Source: Klebsiella pneumoniae
GTDB taxonomy: Bacteria > Pseudomonadota > Gammaproteobacteria > Ga0077536
Assembly: GCA_945873015.1 (NCBI GenBank)
Contig: CAMCBY010000007.1
Location: 1-27,680 of the forward strand
DNA length: 27,680 nt
Direction of reading: 5' to 3'
Below, piece by piece: positions 14,728-22,202 of the stretch. The first letter of the stretch is position 1, and every line of letters starts with the position of its first letter. The translations under genes and the position numbers were made by a program. Below the pieces are notes generated by a model. That model worked only from the letters and a program-made list of their open reading frames with translations. It had not been told where the DNA came from and ran no database searches.

Positions 14728-16017
14728 ATGAACATATCGGCTGGCTCCATGCCTACGGCAGCAGGCGACCTGCTCGCAGGTTTCGATCATCTTCATCCAC
14801 ATATCGGCCAGGATGGCACGCCCATCGCGTACTACGAGGCGTTGCGCGACGCCGCCCATGCGCAAGGCAGCCTGGTCGCGCGCAGTGAGAAACACGACGG
14901 TTTCTGGGCGGTGTTCGGTTACGAGGAATACAGCGAAGTCGCGCGCAATCCGGCGGCCTTCTCCAATACTGAACCCACCTTCCCGCGCTATGGCACCGGC
15001 GAGGCGCTGATGATCGCGGGCCAGGACGATCCCGATCATCGTTTTGCGCGCGCACTGGTGAACTCGCCATTCGGGCCCAACGGCGTGCGTATCTATGACG
15101 ATATCCTGCGCGACAACGTCAATCTGCTCATCGACGGGTTTATCGCCAAGGGCCAGGCCGATGTCGCGCAATTGATCGCGCGTCCTATCCCGGCGATTCT
15201 GACCGCCTTGTTGATGGGATTGCCGGCCGAACTCGGTCCCAAATTCATGCGTTGGTGCCGCGCTTTGTCCGAAGGGTTTATCGTCGACCCCGACGGTGCG
15301 GCGACCGACATCGCCGAAATGTATGCGTACTTCGAAGACACCATCGCGGCCCGCCAGCGCGATGGCGGCGCCGATATCCTCTCGCAGGTCATCAATGCCG
15401 AAGTGGATGGTCGGCGCTTCAGCCATCAGGAACTGCTCGGTTTCTGCACGGTGCTGATGATGGGCGGCATCGACAATACCAAGAATCTGCTTGGCTCCAT
15501 CCTGTGGCGGCTCGGCTGGGATATCGATCTGCGTACGCGGCTGGTGCGTGATACGAGCTTGATCCCGAAAGTGGTGAATGAGTTCCTGCGTTATTACTCA
15601 CCGGCCTTCACTGCGCGACTGGTCAAGCAGGACATCACGCTCGGTGGTGCGCATCTCAAGGAAGGCGAGATGCTGCTGCTCTGCAATCCAATCGCCAACC
15701 GCGACCCGCGTGCTTTTGAGCATCCGGACAGTTTTATCGCCGACCGTTCGCCCAACCGCCACGTCGGGCTGGGACTCGGCATCCATCGCTGTCTCGGCGC
15801 GCATCTGTTGACGCTCGAGGCGCAGATAGTCATCGAAGAATTCCTGACGCGTCTGCCTGACTACACACTCGATCCCAAGCGCAGCAGTCGCTGGTGGCCG
15901 GGTTTCGTATCGGGCATGGGTAATGTGCCGATTCTGTTCGAGCCCGGCGCGCCGCGCCAAAACATCAGTGGCAATGTCGGCGTCGAAACCTGGCTGGCGA
16001 CGGCCGAAAACGTCTGA
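14728..16017 (+). CDS. Cytochrome P450 (bacterial class I)
   Basis: This soluble 429-residue P450 hydroxylates an unknown substrate using electrons delivered by a ferredoxin. The I-helix oxygen site is GGIDNT (246-251). ExxR is E285-R288, the NRDP motif is at 324-327 and the heme-thiolate Cys is C355 in GLGLGIHRCLG. The usual Phe seven residues before the Cys is Leu349 and the Thr of the I-helix is shifted to an N-T pair, so the oxygen-activating region is slightly unusual. There is no membrane anchor. GGGGAGG precedes the ATG by about 8 nt. The ferredoxin follows 19 nt later; the two form an operon, with no ferredoxin reductase next to them. Confidence 0.95.
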   Translation: MNISAGSMPTAAGDLLAGFDHLHPHIGQDGTPIAYYEALRDAAHAQGSLVARSEKHDGFWAVFGYEEYSEVARNPAAFSNTEPTFPRYGTGEALMIAGQDDPDHRFARALVNSPFGPNGVRIYDDILRDNVNLLIDGFIAKGQADVAQLIARPIPAILTALLMGLPAELGPKFMRWCRALSEGFIVDPDGAATDIAEMYAYFEDTIAARQRDGGADILSQVINAEVDGRRFSHQELLGFCTVLMMGGIDNTKNLLGSILWRLGWDIDLRTRLVRDTSLIPKVVNEFLRYYSPAFTARLVKQDITLGGAHLKEGEMLLLCNPIANRDPRAFEHPDSFIADRSPNRHVGLGLGIHRCLGAHLLTLEAQIVIEEFLTRLPDYTLDPKRSSRWWPGFVSGMGNVPILFEPGAPRQNISGNVGVETWLATAENV

Positions 16018-16036
16018 TCAGACGGCGGGGGAGCTT

Positions 16037-16357
16037 ATGGCACGTGTCACCATCATCGCCCGCGATGGCGAGGCTCATATCATCGACTGCCAGCCGGGTG
16101 TGAGTCTCATGGAGAATATCCGCGCCCACGGTGTGCATGAACTGCTCGCCTTGTGTGGCGGCAATTGTTCCTGTGGCACCTGTCATGTGCATATCGCAAC
16201 GGACTGGTTCGAGCGTCTGCCGCCGATGAGCGACGACGAAAATTACCTGCTGGATATTTCAACGCACCGTAACGCCGAGAGTCGGTTGTCGTGTCAGCTG
16301 CGGGTGGATGCGACCATGGACGGGCTGCAGGCACGTATCGCTGCGGAAGACTTGTAA
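16037..16357 (+). CDS. Adrenodoxin/putidaredoxin-type [2Fe-2S] ferredoxin
   Basis: This 106-residue ferredoxin has cluster ligands C40, C46, C49 and C86, in the pattern C-x5-C-x2-C-x36-C typical of the ferredoxins that serve bacterial P450s. An extra Cys44 lies inside the loop. The HVHIATDWFERLPPMSDDE segment after the cluster matches the acidic interaction helix of putidaredoxin-type proteins. It very likely donates electrons to the adjacent P450. GGGGGAG lies 6 nt before the ATG. The required NAD(P)H-ferredoxin reductase is not adjacent; the reductase at 21067-22095 has its own [2Fe-2S] domain and belongs to another system. Confidence 0.95.
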   Translation: MARVTIIARDGEAHIIDCQPGVSLMENIRAHGVHELLALCGGNCSCGTCHVHIATDWFERLPPMSDDENYLLDISTHRNAESRLSCQLRVDATMDGLQARIAAEDL

Positions 16358-16386
16358 GCGCGCCCGCAGACTGGCGTGCATGGCTG

Positions 16387-16406
16387 CGGCGCGCGAGCGC
16401 GCGCCG
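16387..16406. terminator. Hairpin between the convergent ferredoxin and NRAMP genes
   Basis: CGGCGCGC-gagc-GCGCGCCG is a perfect 8-bp GC stem with a 4-nt loop. It lies 29 nt after the ferredoxin stop and 1 nt beyond the NRAMP stop, which suits a shared bidirectional terminator. No T-run is present. Confidence 0.55.
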
Positions 16407-16407
16407 T

Positions 16408-17763
16408 TCAGGCCAGGAATGCGCGCAGGGAATCGCTGATCACTTTCAGGTTGAGCGCAATAATGATGGCGGTCAGCCCCCACGCGACGACGGTCAACCA
16501 GCGCGGACTGACCAGTTCGCCCATCTTGCGACGATCGCTGGTGAAGGTCACCAGCGGGATCACCGCGAACGGCAACTGCAGACTCAAGATTACCTGCGAC
16601 AGCACCAGCAGTTGTGCGGTGCCCGACGTGCCGTAATGCAAGGTCACCAGCACCGCCGGCACGACCGCGATCAGGCGCGTGATGAGACGTCGCAGCCACG
16701 GCGGCAGGTGAATATCGAGAAAACCCTCCATCACTATCTGGCCGGTCAGGGTGCCGGTGATGGTGGAATTCTGGCCCGAGGCGAGCAGGGCAATCGCAAA
16801 CAGTACACTCGCCGCGGCCGCGCCCAGCAGAGGGGTCAGCATACGATGCGCGTCCTGAATCTCGGTGACCTCGGTATGGCCGTGGGAATGAAACGCTGCG
16901 GCGGCGACGATCAGGATGGCGGCGTTGATCAGCAGCGCAATCAACAGCGCGAGCGTTGAATCGATGGTGGCATAGCGCAACGCCTGCTTCCGGCCGGCCA
17001 CGCTGACATCAAAATCGCGGGTCTGCACCAGCGCTGAATGCAGATAGAGGTTGTGTGGCATGACGGTTGCGCCGAGGATGCCGATAGCGATATAGAGCAT
17101 CTGCGGGTTGCTGAGCAGTTGCGCCGACGGCAGGAAACCCGCCGCAACTTCCGACCACACCGGCGAAGACAGCAGGACTTCATAACCGAGACTGACGCCG
17201 ATCACCACCATGAGTGAAATGATGAACGCTTCCATGTAACGAAAACCGCGCGCCTGCAGCAGCAGAATCAACAGCACGTCCGCGACCGTCAATATCACGC
17301 CGACGATGAGTGGAATGTCGAACAGCAGATTGAGCGCGATGGCGGTGCCGATGATTTCGGCCAGATCCGTGGCACAGATTGCGAGCTCCGCCAGCACCCA
17401 CAGCATGAAGGACACCGGCGGTGAATAGTGGTCGCGGCATGCCTGCGAAAGATCACGTCCCGAGGCGATGCCGAGTCGCGCCGACAAGGACTGCAGCACG
17501 ATTGCCATCAAATTGGCGAGCATGACTATCGACAGCAGGGAGTAGCCGAAAGCCGAGCCACCGGCAATCGCGGTCGCCCAATTGCCGGGGTCCATATAAC
17601 CGACCGCCACCAGATAACCTGGTCCGGCGAAGGCGAGCATACGGCGCGCCACGCCGGCCGTTGCCGGCACGGCTATCGAGCGATAGACCTCGGGCAAGGT
17701 GCTGGCCTTGCGTGGGTAACGCCAGCCTGACTCGTCACTCATCGGTGCGTGCGGGGTTGCCAT
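16408..17763 (-). CDS. mntH: NRAMP-family divalent metal (Mn/Fe) transporter
   Basis: This 451-residue, eleven-helix transporter imports Mn2+ or Fe2+ with protons. The metal-site motif of helix 1 is D58-P-G-N61 in GYMDPGNWATA, and helix 6 carries GATVMPHNLYLHSAL with the conserved MPH metal ligand region. It begins 21 nt after the GroEL-like gene and is therefore probably co-transcribed with the monooxygenase operon. That would place an iron/manganese importer downstream of a di-iron enzyme, an inferred but attractive link. The ATG at 17763 was chosen; TTG 17778 and ATG 17742 are in frame, and none has a strong Shine-Dalgarno. A bidirectional hairpin follows the stop. Confidence 0.92.
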   Translation of the reverse strand: MATPHAPMSDESGWRYPRKASTLPEVYRSIAVPATAGVARRMLAFAGPGYLVAVGYMDPGNWATAIAGGSAFGYSLLSIVMLANLMAIVLQSLSARLGIASGRDLSQACRDHYSPPVSFMLWVLAELAICATDLAEIIGTAIALNLLFDIPLIVGVILTVADVLLILLLQARGFRYMEAFIISLMVVIGVSLGYEVLLSSPVWSEVAAGFLPSAQLLSNPQMLYIAIGILGATVMPHNLYLHSALVQTRDFDVSVAGRKQALRYATIDSTLALLIALLINAAILIVAAAAFHSHGHTEVTEIQDAHRMLTPLLGAAAASVLFAIALLASGQNSTITGTLTGQIVMEGFLDIHLPPWLRRLITRLIAVVPAVLVTLHYGTSGTAQLLVLSQVILSLQLPFAVIPLVTFTSDRRKMGELVSPRWLTVVAWGLTAIIIALNLKVISDSLRAFLA

Positions 17764-17784
17764 CGAGGCGCTTCGCAATCGGCC

Positions 17785-19419
17785 TTAACGCATGCCGTAT
17801 TTTTCTGCACCGCCGCCGCGCGCACGACCGGCAGTCGGGTCCTCATCATCGGGGATGTCGGCAATCAAGGTTTGCGCGGTCAGAATCAATGCCGCGACCG
17901 ACACCGCATTCTGCAGCGCGGTATAGGTCACCTTGACCGGGTCCATGACGCCGGCCTTCAGCATGTCGACCAATTGCGCGGTGCGCGCGTTGTAGCCGGT
18001 GCTGCCTTGTGCCGCCATGACTTTGGCAATGACCGCGACCGGATCGACGCCGCTGTTGCGGGCGATGACCGCCAAGGGCCGTGTCAGCGCCCGTTTGACC
18101 ACTTCGGCGCCTTCGCGCTCGGCGCCGGTCAATGACCCGATCATACTTTCCACCGCCGGCAGCGCGCGGATGAGGGCGGTACCGCCACCCGGCACCACGC
18201 CTTCCAGCACCGCGGCACGGGTTGCGTTCAGGGCGTCTTCAATCATCTGCAAGCGGCGTTTCTGTTCTACCGGCGTCGCGCCGCCGGCATGAATAACGGC
18301 GATGCCACCCGACAGTTTGGCGAGTCGCTCACCGAATTTGTCCTGCTCTATCAACACTTCGTTGGCTGCGAGCTGGCGCCGAATCTGTTCGAGACGGCCA
18401 CGGATCTGGTCGGCGTCGCCGGCGCCGCCGGAAATCACGGTGGAATTGGCCGAGACCTTGACGCGCTGGGCACGGCCCAAATCGGCCACACTCGCGTCGC
18501 GATAATCGCCACCGAGTTCTTTCACGAACACCCGGCCGCCGGTCATGATTGCCATGTCTTCGAGCATCGCCTGGCGCCACTTGCCGTATTCCGGCGGATG
18601 AACCGCGACGATATCGTGACCAGTATGGCCATCGAGCAGGGCGGCGACGGCCTGGGTTGAATATTCGTCGGCAATCACCAGCAGCGGCTTGCGTGCTTCA
18701 GCCACCAGCGCGCGCAGTTTGGCGACATCAGCTGCATCGCGCACGCCATGATTGGTCAACAGCACCAGCGCATCCTCGAGGTGCGCTTCCATGCTGTCGA
18801 CGTCGTTGACCATATGATGCGAGACGTAGCCGCGCTCATAGGACGCGCCTTCCACCACTTCGAGCGTGGTGTCGACTGTAAGACCGATATCGACAGTGAC
18901 GATGCCGGTCGGGCCGACCGTGGACAGGGCATCGGCGACCATCTGTCCGGTGACTTCGTCGTTGGCGGCGATGATTGCGACCGACGCGGCTGCACCACTG
19001 ATCTCGGCGACCGGTGTCGCCGAGGCCTTCAGCGCATCAACCACCGCATTGACGGCGAGATTCATGCCATTGACCAGATCAAAGGCCGACATCTCATTGC
19101 CCAGCGCGCTGAAACCTTCCTGGATGAGGGCGTTGGCCAGCACCGTGGCGGTGGTGGTGCCGTCGCCGGCGACTTCGTTGGTTTTTTTCGAGACTTCGCG
19201 CACGACCTGCGCGCCGATGTTTTCGAAGCGGTCCTCGAGTTCTATTTCGGCCGCGATACTCACACCATCGCGCGACACGATGGGCGTGCCTATTGGCACG
19301 TCGATGATCGCATTACCGCCCTTGGGGCCAAGCGTGCACTGCACTGCGCGGGTGAGAGCTTCAACACCACGACCGAGAGCCGCACGCGCATCGGCATCAA
19401 ACAACATCATTTTGGGCAT
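17785..19419 (-). CDS. mimG: Diverged GroEL-like chaperonin of the monooxygenase operon (MimG/PrmG type)
   Basis: This 544-residue GroEL homologue is clearly diverged from the housekeeping copy at 9222-10853. ATPase residues are mostly kept: AGDGTTTATVLA (D86), IEDALNATRAAV and MDPVKV. The position of E. coli K51 is R50 (VSRDGVS). The apical domain is much altered: VKAPGFGDRRK is replaced by VHPPEYGKWRQ, and the helix-I region reads TQAVAALLDGHTG. In actinobacterial propane monooxygenase operons (mimG, prmG) such a chaperonin is needed to make active hydroxylase; the same role is inferred. AAGGAA precedes the ATG at 19419. The tail lacks GGM repeats and ends EKYGMR. No GroES gene is adjacent. 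Confidence 0.9.
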   Translation of the reverse strand: MPKMMLFDADARAALGRGVEALTRAVQCTLGPKGGNAIIDVPIGTPIVSRDGVSIAAEIELEDRFENIGAQVVREVSKKTNEVAGDGTTTATVLANALIQEGFSALGNEMSAFDLVNGMNLAVNAVVDALKASATPVAEISGAAASVAIIAANDEVTGQMVADALSTVGPTGIVTVDIGLTVDTTLEVVEGASYERGYVSHHMVNDVDSMEAHLEDALVLLTNHGVRDAADVAKLRALVAEARKPLLVIADEYSTQAVAALLDGHTGHDIVAVHPPEYGKWRQAMLEDMAIMTGGRVFVKELGGDYRDASVADLGRAQRVKVSANSTVISGGAGDADQIRGRLEQIRRQLAANEVLIEQDKFGERLAKLSGGIAVIHAGGATPVEQKRRLQMIEDALNATRAAVLEGVVPGGGTALIRALPAVESMIGSLTGAEREGAEVVKRALTRPLAVIARNSGVDPVAVIAKVMAAQGSTGYNARTAQLVDMLKAGVMDPVKVTYTALQNAVSVAALILTAQTLIADIPDDEDPTAGRARGGGAEKYGMR

Positions 19420-19504
19420 CGGATTTTCCTTAAGCACCGCGTCGCCGGTGCGGCGACCAAAAGAACCGGGAAATCTTCCGGCATGCTACCGGGCGCAAAG
19501 CTGC

Positions 19505-19596
19505 CGCGGGCCAGGTCGGCCCGCGCGTGCAGAAAGCTCGATAAGCGGGAAGCGAAATCGGCACAGTCTGACCGCCAGACGACGGACCGAGGTCCG
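19505..19596. terminator. Hairpins in the gap between coupling-protein and GroEL-like genes
   Basis: Three hairpins occupy the 198-bp gap: CGGACC-ga-GGTCCG (19583-19596), GTCTG-accgc-CAGAC (19566-19580) and CGCGGGCC-aggtc-GGCCCGCG (19505-19525). They follow the coupling-protein stop in the direction of transcription. None has a T-run. They could attenuate or process the transcript between the enzyme and chaperonin genes. Confidence 0.4.
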
Positions 19597-19617
19597 CCAT
19601 CCGGCCATCAGCACGCT

Positions 19618-19956
19618 CTACTCTTCGTACTGGCGTGCTTCTTCCATGTCGCCGAATAACACCACGGTGTTTTCGTCGATCATGACCATGCGGCCGTAGT
19701 GGGTCGACATCACAACCTCGAAGTCGTAGGCCGTAAAATCACGCCCCAGCGATTCACCCAACTCATGCATGTCGAAGGTCATCTTGCCTTCGGTGTCGAG
19801 GCGAATCATGGCGGGATAGTGCAGCACTTCGATGCCATGTTTTTCCTGCATGAGTTCGGCAATGACACGCGCATCAGCGCTGTCATTCATGGTGACACCG
19901 CAACGATGGGAGACGGTGTCTTTGCGCTCAAGATCGTGGAAGGTCTGCGTGTTCAT
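19618..19956 (-). CDS. mimD: Di-iron monooxygenase coupling (regulatory) protein
   Basis: This 112-residue protein resembles the MmoB/DmpM family, the small cofactor-free effector that binds the hydroxylase and tunes its reactivity. The domain spans about 22-105: GVTMNDSADARVIAELMQ, then VLHYPAMIRLDTEGKMTFD and the ending MVMIDENTVVLFGDMEEA. Family members share this alpha/beta layout and have no cofactor ligands. Its ATG overlaps the TGA of the small hydroxylase subunit gene (ATGA). It is a little longer at the N terminus than typical members, so an internal start is possible, although the overlap supports this one. Confidence 0.92.
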   Translation of the reverse strand: MNTQTFHDLERKDTVSHRCGVTMNDSADARVIAELMQEKHGIEVLHYPAMIRLDTEGKMTFDMHELGESLGRDFTAYDFEVVMSTHYGRMVMIDENTVVLFGDMEEARQYEE

Positions 19957-21020
19957 AGGGTGACACCCGGCGGGAGGTTGAGTTGCGTGGCGACCAGGAT
20001 GTCTTTGAAGCGGTGGTGCGCATCAGCGGCCACCTCATCAAACGACAATTCACCATTGTTCTGCAGGGTCCACAGGCCCTTGAGGTCGTTGGCGGCCTGC
20101 ACGCACAGCGGTACATATTTGGCGAGCCAACCCTGCATGACCAGCTTGTTGGCCGTGCCATGCACGCTGTCACCAGTCAACTGCCCCATCAAGGTGGCGG
20201 TGTTGGCGAGGTTCTGACGATAGTCACTGGCTGCAGCCGAGACCACTGCCGGCGTGACGAAGTCGTTGTGTACCGGTCCTGCGCGCATGATGAATCCGCT
20301 GCGGAACAGTTCGCCGACCAGGGGCTCGAACACGACGTTCACCGCAAAATAGATTTCCAGGTGATCGCCCGCCGCCAGGATCGCCTCAATCGCTTTGCGC
20401 GCGCCCTGCCAGGTCGGGTCATTCAGCCATAACTGCTTGCCGGCATCGCCGTCGATGCTGATATCGAGACCGATGTCGCCGAGATAGAGGGTGATGTCCT
20501 GCGCGAGGCGCAACTTGTAAGACGCATTGGTCAGGATGGTGTTGTTGATCATCTGCGTCATGCCGTCGCGCTGGGCTTTCATGAGAGCCACACCGAGACC
20601 GAATTCCGCATGTTTGGACGCACCGAACTGATTCTGCAGCACCTGCACCCAGCCGGCATCGAAGCGCCCGGGCGCGCCATCGCCGCGCGCATTGTCGACC
20701 ACCATCTTGATGGTGTTCTCGATGTGGCTCTGGCGTTGGTAATGGGTGCGCGACCATTCCTGATCGGGGGCGCGGAAGGTATGCCAGTTGGAGGATTTGA
20801 TGGCAGTGGCCTTGTCGCTGTAGGACGGCGTGCCGTCGGCGAAAGACATGATCCAGCCCTGCAGCAGGTGACGGGTGGGATCGGGTTGCACATCCACCGT
20901 GACGTCTTCGTAAAGCGTCGCGCGTTTGCCTTCGGGCTCGTAGTAGTTATAGCGCCGACTGTCGGAGCCGGCGAAGGTCGCGGCGCCCGCGGCCCCCGAT
21001 TGCTGGTTGTTCTCGATCAT
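19953..21020 (-). CDS. mimC: Di-iron monooxygenase hydroxylase, small (beta) subunit
   Basis: This 355-residue protein is the beta subunit of a soluble di-iron monooxygenase hydroxylase. It has the same ferritin-like helical fold as the alpha subunit but lacks the E...ExxH iron ligands and serves as a structural partner. Diagnostic segments are YEPEGKRATLYEDVTVDVQPDP, read in parts, AKHAEFGLGVAL-type helix text (here SKHAEFGLGVALMKAQRD), and GDHLEIYFAVNVVFEPLVGELFR. A strong GAGGGGAG Shine-Dalgarno lies 4 nt before the ATG. It lies 46 nt after the reductase stop and overlaps the coupling-protein gene by 4 nt. The gene order reductase, beta subunit, coupling protein is that of propane monooxygenases. 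Confidence 0.94.
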   Translation of the reverse strand: MIENNQQSGAAGAATFAGSDSRRYNYYEPEGKRATLYEDVTVDVQPDPTRHLLQGWIMSFADGTPSYSDKATAIKSSNWHTFRAPDQEWSRTHYQRQSHIENTIKMVVDNARGDGAPGRFDAGWVQVLQNQFGASKHAEFGLGVALMKAQRDGMTQMINNTILTNASYKLRLAQDITLYLGDIGLDISIDGDAGKQLWLNDPTWQGARKAIEAILAAGDHLEIYFAVNVVFEPLVGELFRSGFIMRAGPVHNDFVTPAVVSAAASDYRQNLANTATLMGQLTGDSVHGTANKLVMQGWLAKYVPLCVQAANDLKGLWTLQNNGELSFDEVAADAHHRFKDILVATQLNLPPGVTL

Positions 21021-21066
21021 ACTCCCCTCACGCCCTTGAGCTGATTGTTAAGATTTCACGCCAACC

Positions 21067-22095
21067 TCAGCTGCTGGCCGGCGTAAATTTGTCGAGATGA
21101 ATATTGTCTGCATCAACGCCAATCTTCTGCAGCACGGGCAACACCGCATCGACCATCGGCGGCGGCCCACAAACATAGGCCTCGAATGTCGGGTTGCGCC
21201 CTGCATCAGCAAAATCCTGCGCCAGCACTTCGTGGACGAAACCGCGTGCGCCCGACCACTCGGCATCCTGCGCGGCGTCAGACAACGCTGGCGTGAACAT
21301 AAAATTCTTGAGTTTGGCGCCGAGCGCCAGCACTTCGTCGAGATAGAACAGATCCTGGCGGGTGCGCGCCCCGTAATAGAGCCGCACTGCACGCTCAGTG
21401 CCGCTCGCCACCAGATCGTTGAGTATCGACCACAAGGGCGCCATGCCCGAACCGCCACCGACCAGTAAAGTCGGCCCCTGGTGATTCTGATTGCGGAAGC
21501 TGGTGCCGAAAGGGCCTTCAATCGAGACCTCATCGCCGAGCTTGAGTGCCTCGGCAAGCTGATTCGAAAACGCGCCATCCGGATAAATCTTGATGATGAA
21601 AGACAGGCTCGCGGTTTGCTGAGGCGGATTGGCCATCGAATAGGAGCGCTTCACGCCGCTGCCGGGCAGGGTGATCTCGACGAACTGGCCGGCATGAAAA
21701 CTCATCGGCTCATTCAGCGCGACTTCGAAGCGGCGGATATCGTGGGTCAAGCTGTCGATAGCGGTGACGGTGCCGGTGAAAGCGCGCGCCGGAATCCAGT
21801 TGGCGAGCAGCTCCTCGTCGTAATTCAATAATTCAATTTCCAGATCGCTTTGAGCGTACAGGCGACACAGCAAGACCTTGCCGTCGTTTTGTTCGAATTC
21901 CGAGAGCGCGAAGGTGGAAAAATCACCATGTTCGGCTTCGCCGTCGAGCAATACCGACTTGCACGAGGAGCACTGCCCCTCTTTGCAGCCGTGCATGAGC
22001 GTGATGCCCTGACGAAAGGCCGCCTGCAGCACGGTCTCATCGTCGTTGACCATCATGTCAACGCCAATCGGTTCCAGTCGCACGGAATAGCTCAT
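21067..22095 (-). CDS. mimB: Monooxygenase reductase (ferredoxin-FAD-NAD(P)H)
   Basis: This 342-residue electron-transfer protein has an N-terminal plant-type [2Fe-2S] domain with Cys37, Cys42, Cys45 and Cys77, in the pattern C-x4-C-x2-C-x31-C. An FAD domain follows, with R150-S-Y-S in KRSYSMANPP, and then an NAD(P)H domain with GGGSGMAP (213-220) and YVCGPPPMVDA near the C terminus. It passes electrons from NAD(P)H to the di-iron hydroxylase. Its place between the large and small hydroxylase genes is the order seen in prm/mim operons. It is preceded by a 107-bp gap with a CCGACG-agca-CGTCGG hairpin (22116-22131) and has no strong Shine-Dalgarno. Confidence 0.96.
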   Translation of the reverse strand: MSYSVRLEPIGVDMMVNDDETVLQAAFRQGITLMHGCKEGQCSSCKSVLLDGEAEHGDFSTFALSEFEQNDGKVLLCRLYAQSDLEIELLNYDEELLANWIPARAFTGTVTAIDSLTHDIRRFEVALNEPMSFHAGQFVEITLPGSGVKRSYSMANPPQQTASLSFIIKIYPDGAFSNQLAEALKLGDEVSIEGPFGTSFRNQNHQGPTLLVGGGSGMAPLWSILNDLVASGTERAVRLYYGARTRQDLFYLDEVLALGAKLKNFMFTPALSDAAQDAEWSGARGFVHEVLAQDFADAGRNPTFEAYVCGPPPMVDAVLPVLQKIGVDADNIHLDKFTPASS

Positions 22096-22202
22096 GTCAC
22101 ATCGGGCCGTTGTTGCCGACGAGCACGTCGGGCATGAATCGGGTCGGTCTGGGCAGGACTGGCAAGGTCATATGACGATGTCAGCCATGCCGTGTCAGAG
22201 CG

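Noticed and set aside
22096..22202. Small gene between the large hydroxylase and reductase genes
   Set aside because: The only ATG frame I checked on the coding strand closes after six codons.
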